Origin: JBOFCS01 sp051646185
GTDB taxonomy: Bacteria > Actinomycetota > Actinomycetes > Mycobacteriales > Mycobacteriaceae
DNA: 13,754 nt
Direction: 5' to 3'
Assembly: GCA_051646185.1 (NCBI GenBank)
Contig: JBOFCS010000078.1
Coordinates: 1-13,754, forward strand
A program made the translations under genes and the position numbers. Positions 1 to 7,183 of the stretch are shown here, one piece after another. Within the stretch, counting starts at the first letter, position 1. Every line of letters starts with the position of its first letter. A model generated the notes under the pieces. The model was not told the origin of the DNA. It saw only the letters and a list, made by a program, of their open reading frames with translations, and made no database searches.

Positions 1-18
1 CACTCATCTAATGAATAA

Positions 19-60
19 AAGAAAAGCCCCGATAAGCCTAGGTTTATCGGGGCTTTTCTT
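19..60 (-). terminator. Intrinsic terminator downstream of ctaC-ctaF, possibly bidirectional
   Basis: Perfect 17-bp inverted repeat, arms 19-35 and 44-60, around an 8-nt loop that carries CCTAGG. The GC-rich core (AGCCCCG/CGGGGCT) is flanked by A-runs and T-runs, so a transcript from either strand ends in a U-rich tract. It begins 14 bp past the ctaF stop codon, which fits termination of the leftward oxidase operon. The symmetry would also let it serve a convergent gene to the left of the window, which cannot be seen. Confidence 0.9.
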
Positions 61-73
61 AAGTAAAACTACT

Positions 74-490
74 TTAGTGCTTCTCGGGACCGATGTGATA
101 TTCAAAAACAAGACCACCAGCACTGATCAGAACAAACACAACAGCGCCAACTGTCATCCAGAAAAGTGAAAGTGCCAATGAAAGTCCAGTCATTGCCGCT
201 CCAAAAGCCAACAAAATTGGCCAAAAACTGCCAGGACTAAAAAAACCTAGCTCACCGGCTCCATCACTTATCTCGGCCTCCTCGTAGTCCTCAGGGCGAG
301 TATCAAGCCGTCGTGCCACAAAACGAAAGTAGGTGCCAATAATCAAGGTAAGACCCGCAGACAAGAAAATTCCGGTAGCACCAGCCCACTCAACACCAGT
401 ACGCGACAAAGCGGTAAAAATCACGTAGATAATGCCAACAGCAACAAAAAAGCCTGTAAGCAACTCGAAGATTTTAGCTTCAACCTTCAT
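74..490 (-). CDS. ctaF: Cytochrome c oxidase subunit 4 (actinobacterial CtaF)
   Basis: Small integral membrane subunit of the actinobacterial aa3-type cytochrome c oxidase, which in this group works in a supercomplex with the bc1 complex. The 138 residues match the family's usual length of about 140. Four hydrophobic segments are visible, at about residues 8-27, 37-56, 89-109 and 111-130. Between the second and third lies the acidic cytoplasmic loop typical of the family (RRLDTRPEDYEEAEISDGAG, 60-79), followed by GFFSPGSFWP. The ATG is preceded by a GAGG-like ribosome site. It starts 18 bp after the ctaC stop on the same strand, so the two are almost certainly one operon, closed by the hairpin at 19-60. 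The family match is clear from the loop and topology. Confidence 0.93.
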   Translation of the reverse strand: MKVEAKIFELLTGFFVAVGIIYVIFTALSRTGVEWAGATGIFLSAGLTLIIGTYFRFVARRLDTRPEDYEEAEISDGAGELGFFSPGSFWPILLAFGAAMTGLSLALSLFWMTVGAVVFVLISAGGLVFEYHIGPEKH

Positions 491-508
491 CTCTGACCTC
501 GATAGTTT

Positions 509-1564
509 CTATTTGCCGTCGGCGTTGACTGCTTCGCGAGCAGTACGACGGGTGTCAAAAGGAATTGTTTTTATTGAAGTTCCCTGCTCGCCTATCGACT
601 CCAGGGCTTGAGCGTTAGTCATACCGTTCTTACGAGCCTCAATGTATTTTTTGAACTTCTCTACGCTTACTGCCCGAACTTCAAAATTCATCATTGAATG
701 GTAGGTGCCACACATTTCAGCGCAACGTCCAACAAACGCACCCTCACGTTCGATCTCACTAATTTGAAATACGTTATCAGCATGGTTTTGCTCAGGATTG
801 GGCATAACGTCTCGGGTGAAAAGAAACTCAGGAACCCGGAAGCTGTGCACCACATCTGAACTGGCGAGTTGAAACTCTATGCGCTTATTTACCGGCAAAA
901 CTAGTACCGGAATTTCATCGCTTGACCCTACGGTTTCAATCTTGTCAGGGTTTAGGTAGGAAAGATCTGCAGGATTCTCCCCATTAATGGCACCAACAAG
1001 CTCATGCCCATGCTCATCAATGCCTTCTGGAGCTGACCGCAAAGCATCTTTACGGTCCTGGTCGAGACCAATGTATTTTGGTTCGCCAGCTTTGAGATCG
1101 ATAATTTGGTACCCAAATTTCCAGTTCCACTGGAAGGCCGTGACATCAACAACCACATCTGGATCAGCCTCTTGGCTCTCCACATCATTCTGAACAAGAA
1201 TGGTGAAGTAGAACAGAACAGCAATAATCACAAACGGCACAGCGGTGTACAACAATTCCAGAGGGACGTTGTAACCAGTCTGACGCGGAAATTCCGGAGA
1301 ATCTTTGCGCTTACGATGAAAAATTACTGTCCAGAAGGTTAAACCCCAAACAATAACCCCCATGACCAGGGCTGCAACCACCGACCACGTCCACAGACTA
1401 AGCATATTATGCGACTCAGGGGTAACCCCAGATGGCCAACCAAAGCGAAGGACCTCCTCGGTGGTGCATCCGCTAAGAGCGACCATGATGAGGCCCAGAG
1501 ATCCTACTAGCCCAGTTCGCCGAACAATATTGCTAGTCGACCAACGCTGACTACGAGGTGCCAC
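509..1564 (-). CDS. ctaC: Cytochrome c oxidase subunit II, lipoprotein (CtaC)
   Basis: Subunit II of aa3 oxidase; its CuA centre receives electrons from cytochrome c. A basic N-terminus and hydrophobic stretch end in lipobox LSGC, with the lipidated cysteine at residue 33. Two membrane helices lie at about 57-82 and 103-124. The extracytoplasmic cupredoxin domain has all expected CuA ligands: His240, then Cys281, Glu283, Cys285, His289 and Met292 (CAEMCGTYHSMM). A charged insert at about 155-205 follows the aromatic QWNWKFGY segment, as in other actinobacterial CtaC. I chose the GTG at 1562-1564 because AGGAAGG lies 7 nt upstream and it gives a normal lipoprotein signal (351 residues). A TTG at 1589-1591 would add nine residues but has no better ribosome site. 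It is first in the operon with ctaF. Confidence 0.93.
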   Translation of the reverse strand: MAPRSQRWSTSNIVRRTGLVGSLGLIMVALSGCTTEEVLRFGWPSGVTPESHNMLSLWTWSVVAALVMGVIVWGLTFWTVIFHRKRKDSPEFPRQTGYNVPLELLYTAVPFVIIAVLFYFTILVQNDVESQEADPDVVVDVTAFQWNWKFGYQIIDLKAGEPKYIGLDQDRKDALRSAPEGIDEHGHELVGAINGENPADLSYLNPDKIETVGSSDEIPVLVLPVNKRIEFQLASSDVVHSFRVPEFLFTRDVMPNPEQNHADNVFQISEIEREGAFVGRCAEMCGTYHSMMNFEVRAVSVEKFKKYIEARKNGMTNAQALESIGEQGTSIKTIPFDTRRTAREAVNADGK

Positions 1565-1830
1565 GTCCACGCCTTCCTGCTTGCCACACAATCATGACCG
1601 TGCCATAGATCAGTACAATAAGATCAGTACACGAATACTACGCAGCGTAGACCAAGACCGTCCTGCGATTGCCACTGGGTACCGGGTGCTGGTTGGTCGT
1701 GTCGTAAGTCAATGCATAAAAATACTGAACTCAATCCTCAGCGCGGCTCTACCGTGTGTACCAGATCTGTACGGCATACTTAGCCCGGTAATTATTAAAT
1801 ACACAAACCAGAATTGAGGCGCTGCGGACT
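1565..1830. promoter_or_regulatory. Divergent promoter region between ctaC and ltsA
   Basis: No convincing gene is present in these 266 bp, though one short frame is open. It must hold both divergent promoters. For ctaC the best -10 candidate is TAGTAT on the minus strand (plus 1635-1640), giving a start near 1628. For ltsA a TTGGTC/CATAAA pair (1693-1698 and 1715-1720, spacer 16) and the AT-rich stretch at 1789-1801 are both weak candidates. The ltsA GTG has only a distant GAGG (1816-1819). Repeats within the region are listed separately. The promoter positions are inference from hexamer similarity. Confidence 0.5.
1607..1631. repeat. Tandem 11-bp direct repeat AGATCAGTACA at the predicted ctaC transcription start
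   Basis: AGATCAGTACA occurs at 1607-1617 and again at 1621-1631, offset 14 bp. A one-mismatch relative (AGATCTGTACG) occurs at 1763-1773, inside the partly palindromic GTACC-AGATCT-GTAC (1758-1772) nearer ltsA. The tandem copies lie just downstream of the candidate ctaC -10 hexamer, where a regulator could block initiation. The repeats are seen directly; a binding role is inference. Confidence 0.5.
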
Positions 1831-3756
1831 GTGTGCGGACTGCTGGGATTGTTGACCACGGCCGGAACATCGGAGCTATCAGTTAGTGCCCTGAGTTCGG
1901 CGATGCACTGTATGCGTCACCGCGGACCAGATGAGCCTGGAACCTGGCATGACGAAGACCTAATTTTTGGTTTTAACCGACTATCAATTATTGACATCGC
2001 CCACTCCCACCAACCATTGCGTTGGGGACCCGCCGAGAGCCCGCAACGCTATGCCCTAGCTTTCAACGGTGAGATTTACAACTATCTCGAAATCCGTTCA
2101 GAACTTACCAAGAGCTTTGACGCTCAATTTCACACTGAAGGCGACGGGGAGGCTATCGTCGCCGCCTTTCACTATTGGGGAGTAGCGGCACTGACGCGCC
2201 TGCGCGGAATGTTTGCCTTTGCAATCTGGGATACCGTAACTCGCGAACTCTTTATAGCCCGTGACCCATTTGGCATTAAACCACTTTTCGTGGCAACCGG
2301 TTCTGGCGGAACTGCTTTCGGCAGTGAAAAAAAGAGCCTACTCGAATTAGCAGCGGTTATTGGAATCGCTGAGAACCTTGATAACAGAGCAATTCAGCAT
2401 TACACGGTACTGCAGTACGTACCCGAGCCGGAAACTTTACATGCAGATATCCGCAGACTTGAGTCAGGCAGTTATGCCCGAATGAAGCCAGGACAAAAAC
2501 CGCTCATCAGTCGCTATTTTCAGCCAAAGTTCCCAGTACTACCCTTCACCAAAGACTCTGAGGCCAAACGCTATACGGAAATTACTGAAGCCCTTGAAGA
2601 TTCCGTTGCTAAGCACATGCGTGCCGATGTTACCGTTGGAGCTTTTTTATCCGGCGGCATTGACTCAACAGCAATTGCCGCACTAGCAAAAAGACATAAC
2701 CCAAATCTGATCACTTTCACTACCGGCTTTGAACGTGCCGGCTATTCAGAGATCGACGTTGCCGCAGAATCTGCAGCAGCCCTAGGAACACAACATATTA
2801 TTAAGATCGTCTCCCCTGCTGAGTTTGCTCAAGCTATTCCCGAAATTGTTTGGTACTTAGATGACCCTGTTGCTGACCCAGCTCTTGTCCCACTGTACTT
2901 TGTGGCTCAGGAAGCCCGCAAACATGTCAAAGTTGTGTTATCCGGAGAGGGCGCTGATGAGCTATTTGGTGGCTATACCATCTATCGCGAACCGCTTTCA
3001 CTCAAGCCGTTTGAGTTTCTCCCAACTAAATTACGCAGTTTCAGCGGGAAACTGTCCGATAAAATCCCAGATGGCACTCGCGGCAAAAGCCTGCTTAATC
3101 GTGGCTCGTTAACACTGGAAGAACGCTACTACGGAAATGCCCGCAGCTTTAACGACGAGCAGCTCAGAGCTGTACTCCGGGACTTCCGAGCCGAATGGAC
3201 CCACACCGATGTAACAAAACCTATTTACGCCGAGAGCCAAGGTTGGGATCCTGTGGCTCGAATGCAGCATCTTGATCTGTTCACCTGGCTTCGAGGCGAT
3301 ATTTTGGTTAAAGCCGATAAGATGACTATGGCAAATTCCCTTGAACTGCGAGTTCCTTTTCTTGACCCTGAAGTTTTTTCAGTTGCAGAACGGTTACCTT
3401 TCGAGCAAAAAATTACTAAGAACACCACAAAGTACGCACTACGCCGCGCACTCGAGGGCATTGTTCCGGCGCACGTATTACATCGTGCAAAACTAGGTTT
3501 CCCAGTGCCAATGCGACATTGGCTACAAGGAACAGAACTATTTGACTGGGCGCATCAGATAATTATTGATTCACAAACTGATCATATTCTCAATAAGAAC
3601 GCCATCAGCTCAATGCTCAATGCACATCGAGCAGGCTCTGGCGATCACAGTCGTCGACTGTGGACACTACTGATATTTATGGTCTGGCACGGAATTTTTG
3701 TGGAGAAACGCATTGTCCCAAATATCGCCGAACACCATTACCCAGTGAAGCTATGA
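1831..3756 (+). CDS. ltsA: Class II glutamine amidotransferase LtsA (asparagine synthetase-like; diaminopimelate amidation)
   Basis: Asparagine-synthetase-B-like enzyme. In Corynebacterium glutamicum LtsA (and mycobacterial AsnB) the role is amidation of meso-diaminopimelate in peptidoglycan precursors, using glutamine and ATP; loss gives lysozyme and temperature sensitivity. The N-terminal glutaminase domain has nucleophile Cys2 (exposed after removal of Met1), Arg50, the NGE motif at 79-81 and Asp105. The synthetase domain carries PP-loop SGGIDST (274-280) and SGEGADELFGGY (371-382). Its 641 residues match LtsA closely in length and, from memory, in sequence throughout. The GTG start is fixed by Cys2. 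It is transcribed alone, divergent from ctaC and convergent with adoK (17 bp apart). Substrate assignment rests on family knowledge; classical asparagine synthetase is the alternative. Confidence 0.93.
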   Translation: MCGLLGLLTTAGTSELSVSALSSAMHCMRHRGPDEPGTWHDEDLIFGFNRLSIIDIAHSHQPLRWGPAESPQRYALAFNGEIYNYLEIRSELTKSFDAQFHTEGDGEAIVAAFHYWGVAALTRLRGMFAFAIWDTVTRELFIARDPFGIKPLFVATGSGGTAFGSEKKSLLELAAVIGIAENLDNRAIQHYTVLQYVPEPETLHADIRRLESGSYARMKPGQKPLISRYFQPKFPVLPFTKDSEAKRYTEITEALEDSVAKHMRADVTVGAFLSGGIDSTAIAALAKRHNPNLITFTTGFERAGYSEIDVAAESAAALGTQHIIKIVSPAEFAQAIPEIVWYLDDPVADPALVPLYFVAQEARKHVKVVLSGEGADELFGGYTIYREPLSLKPFEFLPTKLRSFSGKLSDKIPDGTRGKSLLNRGSLTLEERYYGNARSFNDEQLRAVLRDFRAEWTHTDVTKPIYAESQGWDPVARMQHLDLFTWLRGDILVKADKMTMANSLELRVPFLDPEVFSVAERLPFEQKITKNTTKYALRRALEGIVPAHVLHRAKLGFPVPMRHWLQGTELFDWAHQIIIDSQTDHILNKNAISSMLNAHRAGSGDHSRRLWTLLIFMVWHGIFVEKRIVPNIAEHHYPVKL

Positions 3757-3773
3757 GATAAATTGCTGCACTC

Positions 3774-4751
3774 CTAGCAAGCTAAGATTGAAGCAATTTC
3801 ACTGGCAGATTCTGCTCCATAAGATTGTTCTAATCGCGTAATCGCACTAGCCCTGTCCCAACTCCACTCTTGAGTTCCCACCGTCTCCAGCACCAAAACT
3901 GCTACAAGACAACCAAGTTGGGCCGAACGCTCAACACTAAGTCCTGCACTATGTGCAGTCAAAAAACCTGCCCTAAAAGCATCACCAACCCCGGTAGGGT
4001 CAGCTTTAGTTGTTTCAGGAACGACATCAACATGCACAACCGTTCCTTCTGCTCCAATAATGTCAACCCCTTGTTCCCCGAGCGTAGTCACTCGAAGCCC
4101 AACCATATTCTGAACCTGAGCTTCAGAGAGTCCGGTTTTCTGCAGGAGTAGATCCCACTCATAGTCATTGGTGAATAAGTACTGGGCACCATCGATAAGT
4201 TCTTGAGCCTGGGCACCATCCAATCGAGCAAGTTGCTGAGAGGGATCGGCGGCAAAAGCCAAGCCCAACTCACGACATTCCCTGGTATGGCGAAGCATCG
4301 CTTCGGGATCATTAGCACCAATTAACACTAATTCGGGTTGACCAATTTTCTGAATAACTTCGGGCATCGATATATCTCGAGCCTGTGCCATAGCCCCGGA
4401 ATAGAAGGAGGCTATCTGAGCCATATCTTCGTCAGTAGTGCAAACAAATCGGGCTGTATGAGCAGTATCAGAAACCAACACACCAGCGCAGTTAACACCA
4501 TAACTTTCTAACCAGAGTCGATACTCGCCAAAATCTGCACCAACAGCGCCCACGAGAGCAGGTCGACCACCTAGTGCCCCCATCGCAAAAGCAATATTGC
4601 CAGCAACCCCTCCGCGTCGTACAACAAGTTCGTCCACTAAAAAACTAAGCGACACCTTCTGTAGATGATCAGCTAATAGCTGTTCAGAGAACTTACCAGG
4701 GAAATGCATAAGGTGATCGGTTGCAATGGAACCGGTGACAGCGATGGTCAC
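3774..4751 (-). CDS. adoK: Adenosine kinase, PfkB (ribokinase) family
   Basis: Phosphorylates adenosine to AMP with ATP, a purine-salvage step in the cytosol. The 325 residues match the Mycobacterium tuberculosis AdoK I remember (Rv2202c, 324 aa) over most of their length. PfkB features in order: N-terminal beta strand and substrate Asp12 (GSIATDH), the glycine pair RGGVAGN (46-52), DPSQQLARL (169-177), FTNDYEWDLL (193-202), and the C-terminal signature DPTGVGDAFRAG (251-262) with catalytic base Asp257. Older annotation calls such proteins simply carbohydrate kinases. The GTG start follows AAAGGCGGG and gives the conserved MTIAVTGSIATDHLM beginning. It lies downstream of erpA but is separated from it by a strong terminator, so it probably has its own promoter in 4752-4838; I found no convincing hexamer pair there. 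Confidence 0.9.
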   Translation of the reverse strand: MTIAVTGSIATDHLMHFPGKFSEQLLADHLQKVSLSFLVDELVVRRGGVAGNIAFAMGALGGRPALVGAVGADFGEYRLWLESYGVNCAGVLVSDTAHTARFVCTTDEDMAQIASFYSGAMAQARDISMPEVIQKIGQPELVLIGANDPEAMLRHTRECRELGLAFAADPSQQLARLDGAQAQELIDGAQYLFTNDYEWDLLLQKTGLSEAQVQNMVGLRVTTLGEQGVDIIGAEGTVVHVDVVPETTKADPTGVGDAFRAGFLTAHSAGLSVERSAQLGCLVAVLVLETVGTQEWSWDRASAITRLEQSYGAESASEIASILAC

Positions 4752-4838
4752 TAGGCCCGCCTTTCAGTAATCGAATTAGGTAAGCAGCACTAAGCAAAAG
4801 GGATATTCAGTGCCCCTGGACAGCAAACATTGCCAAAG

Positions 4839-4883
4839 AAAAGTCAAGGCCGTAACCACACACGGGTCACAGCCTTGACTTTT
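4839..4883 (-). terminator. Intrinsic terminator downstream of erpA
   Basis: Perfect 12-bp inverted repeat AAAAGTCAAGGC (4839-4850) and GCCTTGACTTTT (4872-4883) around a 21-nt loop that can form a further imperfect inner stem. On the minus strand the stem runs into TTTTCTTT. It starts 10 bp past the erpA stop codon and 87 bp before the adoK start, separating the two transcription units. Confidence 0.85.
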
Positions 4884-4893
4884 AACTTACGGA

Positions 4894-5268
4894 TCAGTTA
4901 AAAGAATCCCCACAGGCGCAAGACCCCGTGGCATTCGGATTATCAATGGTGAAACCCTGCTTCTCAATTGTGTCCACAAAGTCAATTGAGGCACCCTCAA
5001 CATAAGGGGCGCTCATCCGGTCTACAGCAAGCTTTACTCCGTCAAATTCAACCACTAAATCACCATCAAGATTGCGATCGTCAAAAAAGAGTTGGTAGCG
5101 TAGGCCAGCACAACCACCCGGCTGAACCGCGATCCGCAGCGCTAAGTCATCACGGCCTTCCTGGGCCAATAATGCTTTCGCCTTTGCCGAGGCGGTCTCA
5201 GTCATAAGGACACCATGAGCGGTGGTTTCTGTATGTGTCTCAGTCTGTGTTTCATTTTGCACGGTCAT
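4894..5268 (-). CDS. erpA: A-type iron-sulfur cluster carrier (ErpA/HesB/IscA family)
   Basis: A-type carrier that delivers Fe-S clusters to apo-proteins in the cytosol. The 124 residues contain the HesB fold with all three cluster cysteines: Cys53 in PGGCAGLRYQ, and Cys117 and Cys119 in GSCACGDSF at the C-terminus. The stretch SAPYVEGASIDFVDTIEKQG (86-105) is also typical and resembles mycobacterial Rv2204c. The ATG at 5266-5268 follows AGGGAG at good spacing and gives the MTVQNE beginning. The N-terminal 18 residues are a low-complexity Thr/Glu run (ETQTETHTET) not needed for the fold. It is monocistronic by the evidence of its own terminator, and two adjacent palindromes occupy its promoter region. 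The family is certain; the choice of the name erpA among A-type carriers is conventional. Confidence 0.88.
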   Translation of the reverse strand: MTVQNETQTETHTETTAHGVLMTETASAKAKALLAQEGRDDLALRIAVQPGGCAGLRYQLFFDDRNLDGDLVVEFDGVKLAVDRMSAPYVEGASIDFVDTIEKQGFTIDNPNATGSCACGDSFN

Positions 5269-5287
5269 GGGTACTCCCTGTCGCTAA

Positions 5288-5303
5288 TATTCACCCGTGA
5301 ATA
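5288..5303. promoter_or_regulatory. 16-bp perfect palindrome in the erpA promoter region
   Basis: TATTCAC-CC-GTGAATA, two perfect 7-bp arms with a 2-bp spacer, 20-35 bp upstream of the erpA ATG. It overlaps candidate -10 hexamers on the minus strand (TAAGGT at plus 5303-5308, TATTCA at 5298-5303), a position typical of a repressor operator. It is not the GlxR site, whose half-sites have the opposite order (TGTGA then TCACA), and it does not match the DtxR, RamB or McbR consensus I know. Palindrome seen; operator role inferred. Confidence 0.5.
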
Positions 5304-5306
5304 CCT

Positions 5307-5329
5307 TAACGGTACTCCTACTACCGTTA
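5307..5329. promoter_or_regulatory. Second inverted repeat upstream of erpA
   Basis: TAACGGTA, a 7-nt spacer, then TACCGTTA: perfect 8-bp arms, 3 bp upstream of the other palindrome and 39-61 bp before the erpA start. It would lie around the -35 region. It could be an operator for erpA or, less likely because it is short and lacks a T-tract, a terminator for glxK, which ends 27 bp farther upstream. Confidence 0.4.
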
Positions 5330-5355
5330 TTCCCGTTGATCCACCTAGCTCTAGG

Positions 5356-6405
5356 CTAGTAGGAGTCTGCAATGTGAGCAGCTAGCGCGGTTAATTGATT
5401 TCCGGCATCAGCTATGGCTAGTTGAGTTGACCCGGCAAATTCTGCAATAGAATACGCCGCCTGTATTCCAGAACCAGCAAATTCTGAATCAGTTAGTGTC
5501 AATTGACCTGCCAAAACAATAGTAGGAACCCCGGTAGCTCTAGCTGCGGCTGCAATGGAAATGACCAATTTTCCACGCAAAGACTGTGCGTCAAATCTGC
5601 CTTCACCAGTAATGACTACATCGGTATTAGCAAGAGCGTTCCCTTGCTTGGTGCACTCGGCAACTATATGTGCGCCAGAAATTTGCTGGGCACCTAGGGT
5701 AAAAAGTGCAGCGCCAATACCACCTGCCGCGCCTGCGCCCAGTACCTCAGAAATTGTCAAGTCAGTATACTGCCCCAGTTGCTGCGCCCACTGAATCTGA
5801 CGAGCTTCCAGTACTAGGATCGTTTCCCTGTCGGCGCCTTTCTGTGGGCCAAAAATTTCTGCCGCCCCAGTCGGACCGAGAAGCGGGTTCTCCACATCAG
5901 TAGCTGCGACTAACTCGACTTTTGCTAATAGTTTCTTGGCCTGGCTCAGACCTCCAAGCGCCTCCACCATTGCTCTACCCCCATCAGTACAACTTGTTCC
6001 ACCTAGTCCTACCACGATTTTTTGGGCACCAATCTCTAACGCCTCTACAAGCAACTGTCCTACCCCAAAACTGTGAGCATGCAACGCTGTATAGGCCGTT
6101 GGGCTGCCACCAAGTAAATGCAAACCACACGCTTGAGCTACTTCCAGATACGCCGTTCCTGATGATTCATTCCACAACCATTTAGCTAAAACATCACGCT
6201 CAAGCGGGCCAGAAACCCATACGTTATTGACCACCCCACCACCTGATGCAATAACATCGATAAATCCAGGACCACCATCAGATTGTGGTGCCAATATCAG
6301 TTGATCACCAGGGCGAGTCGATAACCACCCCGCTGCAATCGCTTGAGCTGCTTCAATAGAACTGAGGGTGTCACCAAACGAATCTGGCGCTACTAACACT
6401 CTCAT
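5356..6405 (-). CDS. glxK: Glycerate kinase family protein (GlxK-like)
   Basis: Member of the glycerate kinase type 1 family, which phosphorylates glycerate (usually to 2-phosphoglycerate) with ATP. Visible family motifs: N-terminal APDSF (6-10), SDGGPGFIDV (42-51), GLGGTSCTDGG (133-143), the PLLGPTGAAEIFGPQKGA region (174-191), GAGAAGGIGAALF (223-235) and TGEGRFDAQSLRGK (266-279). At 349 residues it is somewhat shorter than the usual 375-380. The first motif reads DSFGDTLSS instead of the usual DSFKGSLSA, so the family lysine is glycine; the mycobacterial neighbour Rv2205c has, as I recall, the same change. ATG start, no Shine-Dalgarno, but TAAGCT exactly 6 nt upstream suggests a leaderless mRNA. 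Divergent from DUF3043. Family sure, substrate less so. Confidence 0.8.
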   Translation of the reverse strand: MRVLVAPDSFGDTLSSIEAAQAIAAGWLSTRPGDQLILAPQSDGGPGFIDVIASGGGVVNNVWVSGPLERDVLAKWLWNESSGTAYLEVAQACGLHLLGGSPTAYTALHAHSFGVGQLLVEALEIGAQKIVVGLGGTSCTDGGRAMVEALGGLSQAKKLLAKVELVAATDVENPLLGPTGAAEIFGPQKGADRETILVLEARQIQWAQQLGQYTDLTISEVLGAGAAGGIGAALFTLGAQQISGAHIVAECTKQGNALANTDVVITGEGRFDAQSLRGKLVISIAAAARATGVPTIVLAGQLTLTDSEFAGSGIQAAYSIAEFAGSTQLAIADAGNQLTALAAHIADSY

Positions 6406-6411
6406 TCTGCA

Positions 6412-6417
6412 AGCTTA
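6412..6417 (-). promoter_or_regulatory. Candidate -10 hexamer for leaderless glxK transcript
   Basis: On the minus strand TAAGCT fits the TAnnnT pattern and ends 6 nt before the glxK ATG, so the predicted transcription start is the A of the start codon. There is no ribosome-binding site upstream. The -35 (CTGCAA at spacing 17) is weak. Confidence 0.45.
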
Positions 6418-6459
6418 GACTCGGTTTGCCAACCTTGCAGCCCAGCACAGGCACACCGA

Positions 6460-6488
6460 TTTACCGCCCATTGGCAAGATCCCATAAT
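6460..6488 (+). promoter_or_regulatory. Candidate promoter for the DUF3043-cobUTS operon
   Basis: TTTACC (6460-6465), a 17-bp spacer and CATAAT (6483-6488) make the best sigma-A-like promoter in the window. The predicted start near 6495 falls within 2 nt of the GTG at 6497, so the transcript would be leaderless. No cobalamin riboswitch fits into the space between glxK and this start. Confidence 0.55.
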
Positions 6489-6496
6489 CTATGTGG

Positions 6497-7177
6497 GTGA
6501 AGCTCCTTAGCCGTTTGCGTAACTCTGCCTCAAGTCCTAGCTCTGCGGACTCCCCATCTAAAAATGCTTCAGCCAAAGACGCTATGCCGATCACTGAGGA
6601 AATGAAAACGTTAGGCAAAGGACGGCCCACCCCAAAAAGACGAGAAGCCCAGTCCCGCAGACGCGGACCAGTTGCTCCGGCCCCAATGACTGCAGCTGAG
6701 GCAAGGGCTCGGCGTAAATCTCTCAAAGGAGCCAAAGCTTCCAAGGAAGAGCGTAAACTTGCTGCTGCACAGCGGCGAAGCACTGCAGCGGACCGCCGCG
6801 CTCGTATGATGGCCGGTGAAGATAAGTACCTATTACCTCGGGATAAAGGACCGGTACGTGCTTATGTACGTAATATCGTTGACTCACGCCGAAACCTGGT
6901 TGGGCTCTTCATGCCCATGGCACTTATCCTTATTTTTGCTACGGTAGCGCTGCCGCAGATTGCAGCACTTGTCACTCTGGCCATGCTGTTTGTGATGATT
7001 CTGATGGCTGCTGAAGGTTTTTATCTTGGACGACTAGTAAACAAGCGAGTGCTCGAACGTTTTCCTGACACTACCGACGGTGGGTTTCGGCTTGGCTGGT
7101 ATGCCTTCATTCGCGCTTCACAACTACGAAAGATGCGAGCCCCAGCGCCACAGTCCAAGGCTGGAGATGCGGTTTAG
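6497..7177 (+). CDS. DUF3043 family membrane protein (Rv2206-like)
   Basis: Conserved actinobacterial membrane protein of unknown function. The first 125 residues are soluble and strongly basic, rich in Arg, Lys and Ala (GKGRPTPKRREAQSRRR; then EARARRKS, SKEERKLAAAQRRS), followed by PRDKGPVRAYVRNIVDSRRN. Two hydrophobic helices at about 133-153 and 154-176 form a hairpin, and a short tail with GFRLGWYAFIRASQLRKMR ends the protein. I set the start at GTG 6497-6499 (226 residues, MKLLSRLR) because the candidate promoter predicts transcription from about 6495; an ATG at 6491 would add two residues. Neither has a Shine-Dalgarno. Only 6 bp separate it from cobU, so it leads the cobU-cobT-cobS operon, but nothing in it suggests a cobalamin role. 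Confidence 0.85.
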   Translation: MKLLSRLRNSASSPSSADSPSKNASAKDAMPITEEMKTLGKGRPTPKRREAQSRRRGPVAPAPMTAAEARARRKSLKGAKASKEERKLAAAQRRSTAADRRARMMAGEDKYLLPRDKGPVRAYVRNIVDSRRNLVGLFMPMALILIFATVALPQIAALVTLAMLFVMILMAAEGFYLGRLVNKRVLERFPDTTDGGFRLGWYAFIRASQLRKMRAPAPQSKAGDAV

Positions 7178-7183
7178 TTCGCT

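Noticed and set aside
1565..1591. Nine extra codons for ctaC from a TTG start at 1589-1591
   Set aside because: The later GTG has AGGAAGG at a proper 7-nt distance and yields a normal lipoprotein signal peptide; the TTG has no good ribosome site and would place a cysteine and acidic residues ahead of the basic n-region.
1581..1817. 78-codon open frame on the plus strand in the ctaC-ltsA spacer
   Set aside because: No ribosome site, no recognisable motif, composition unlike the neighbours, and it runs through the repeats and promoter region.
3763..3780. TTGCT/AGCAA hairpin between ltsA and adoK as a terminator
   Set aside because: A 5-bp, AT-rich stem without a T-tract is expected by chance at this length.
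6406..6496. Cobalamin riboswitch before the cobUTS operon
   Set aside because: The space is about 90 bp, already filled by two promoters, and I see no B12-box-like sequence.
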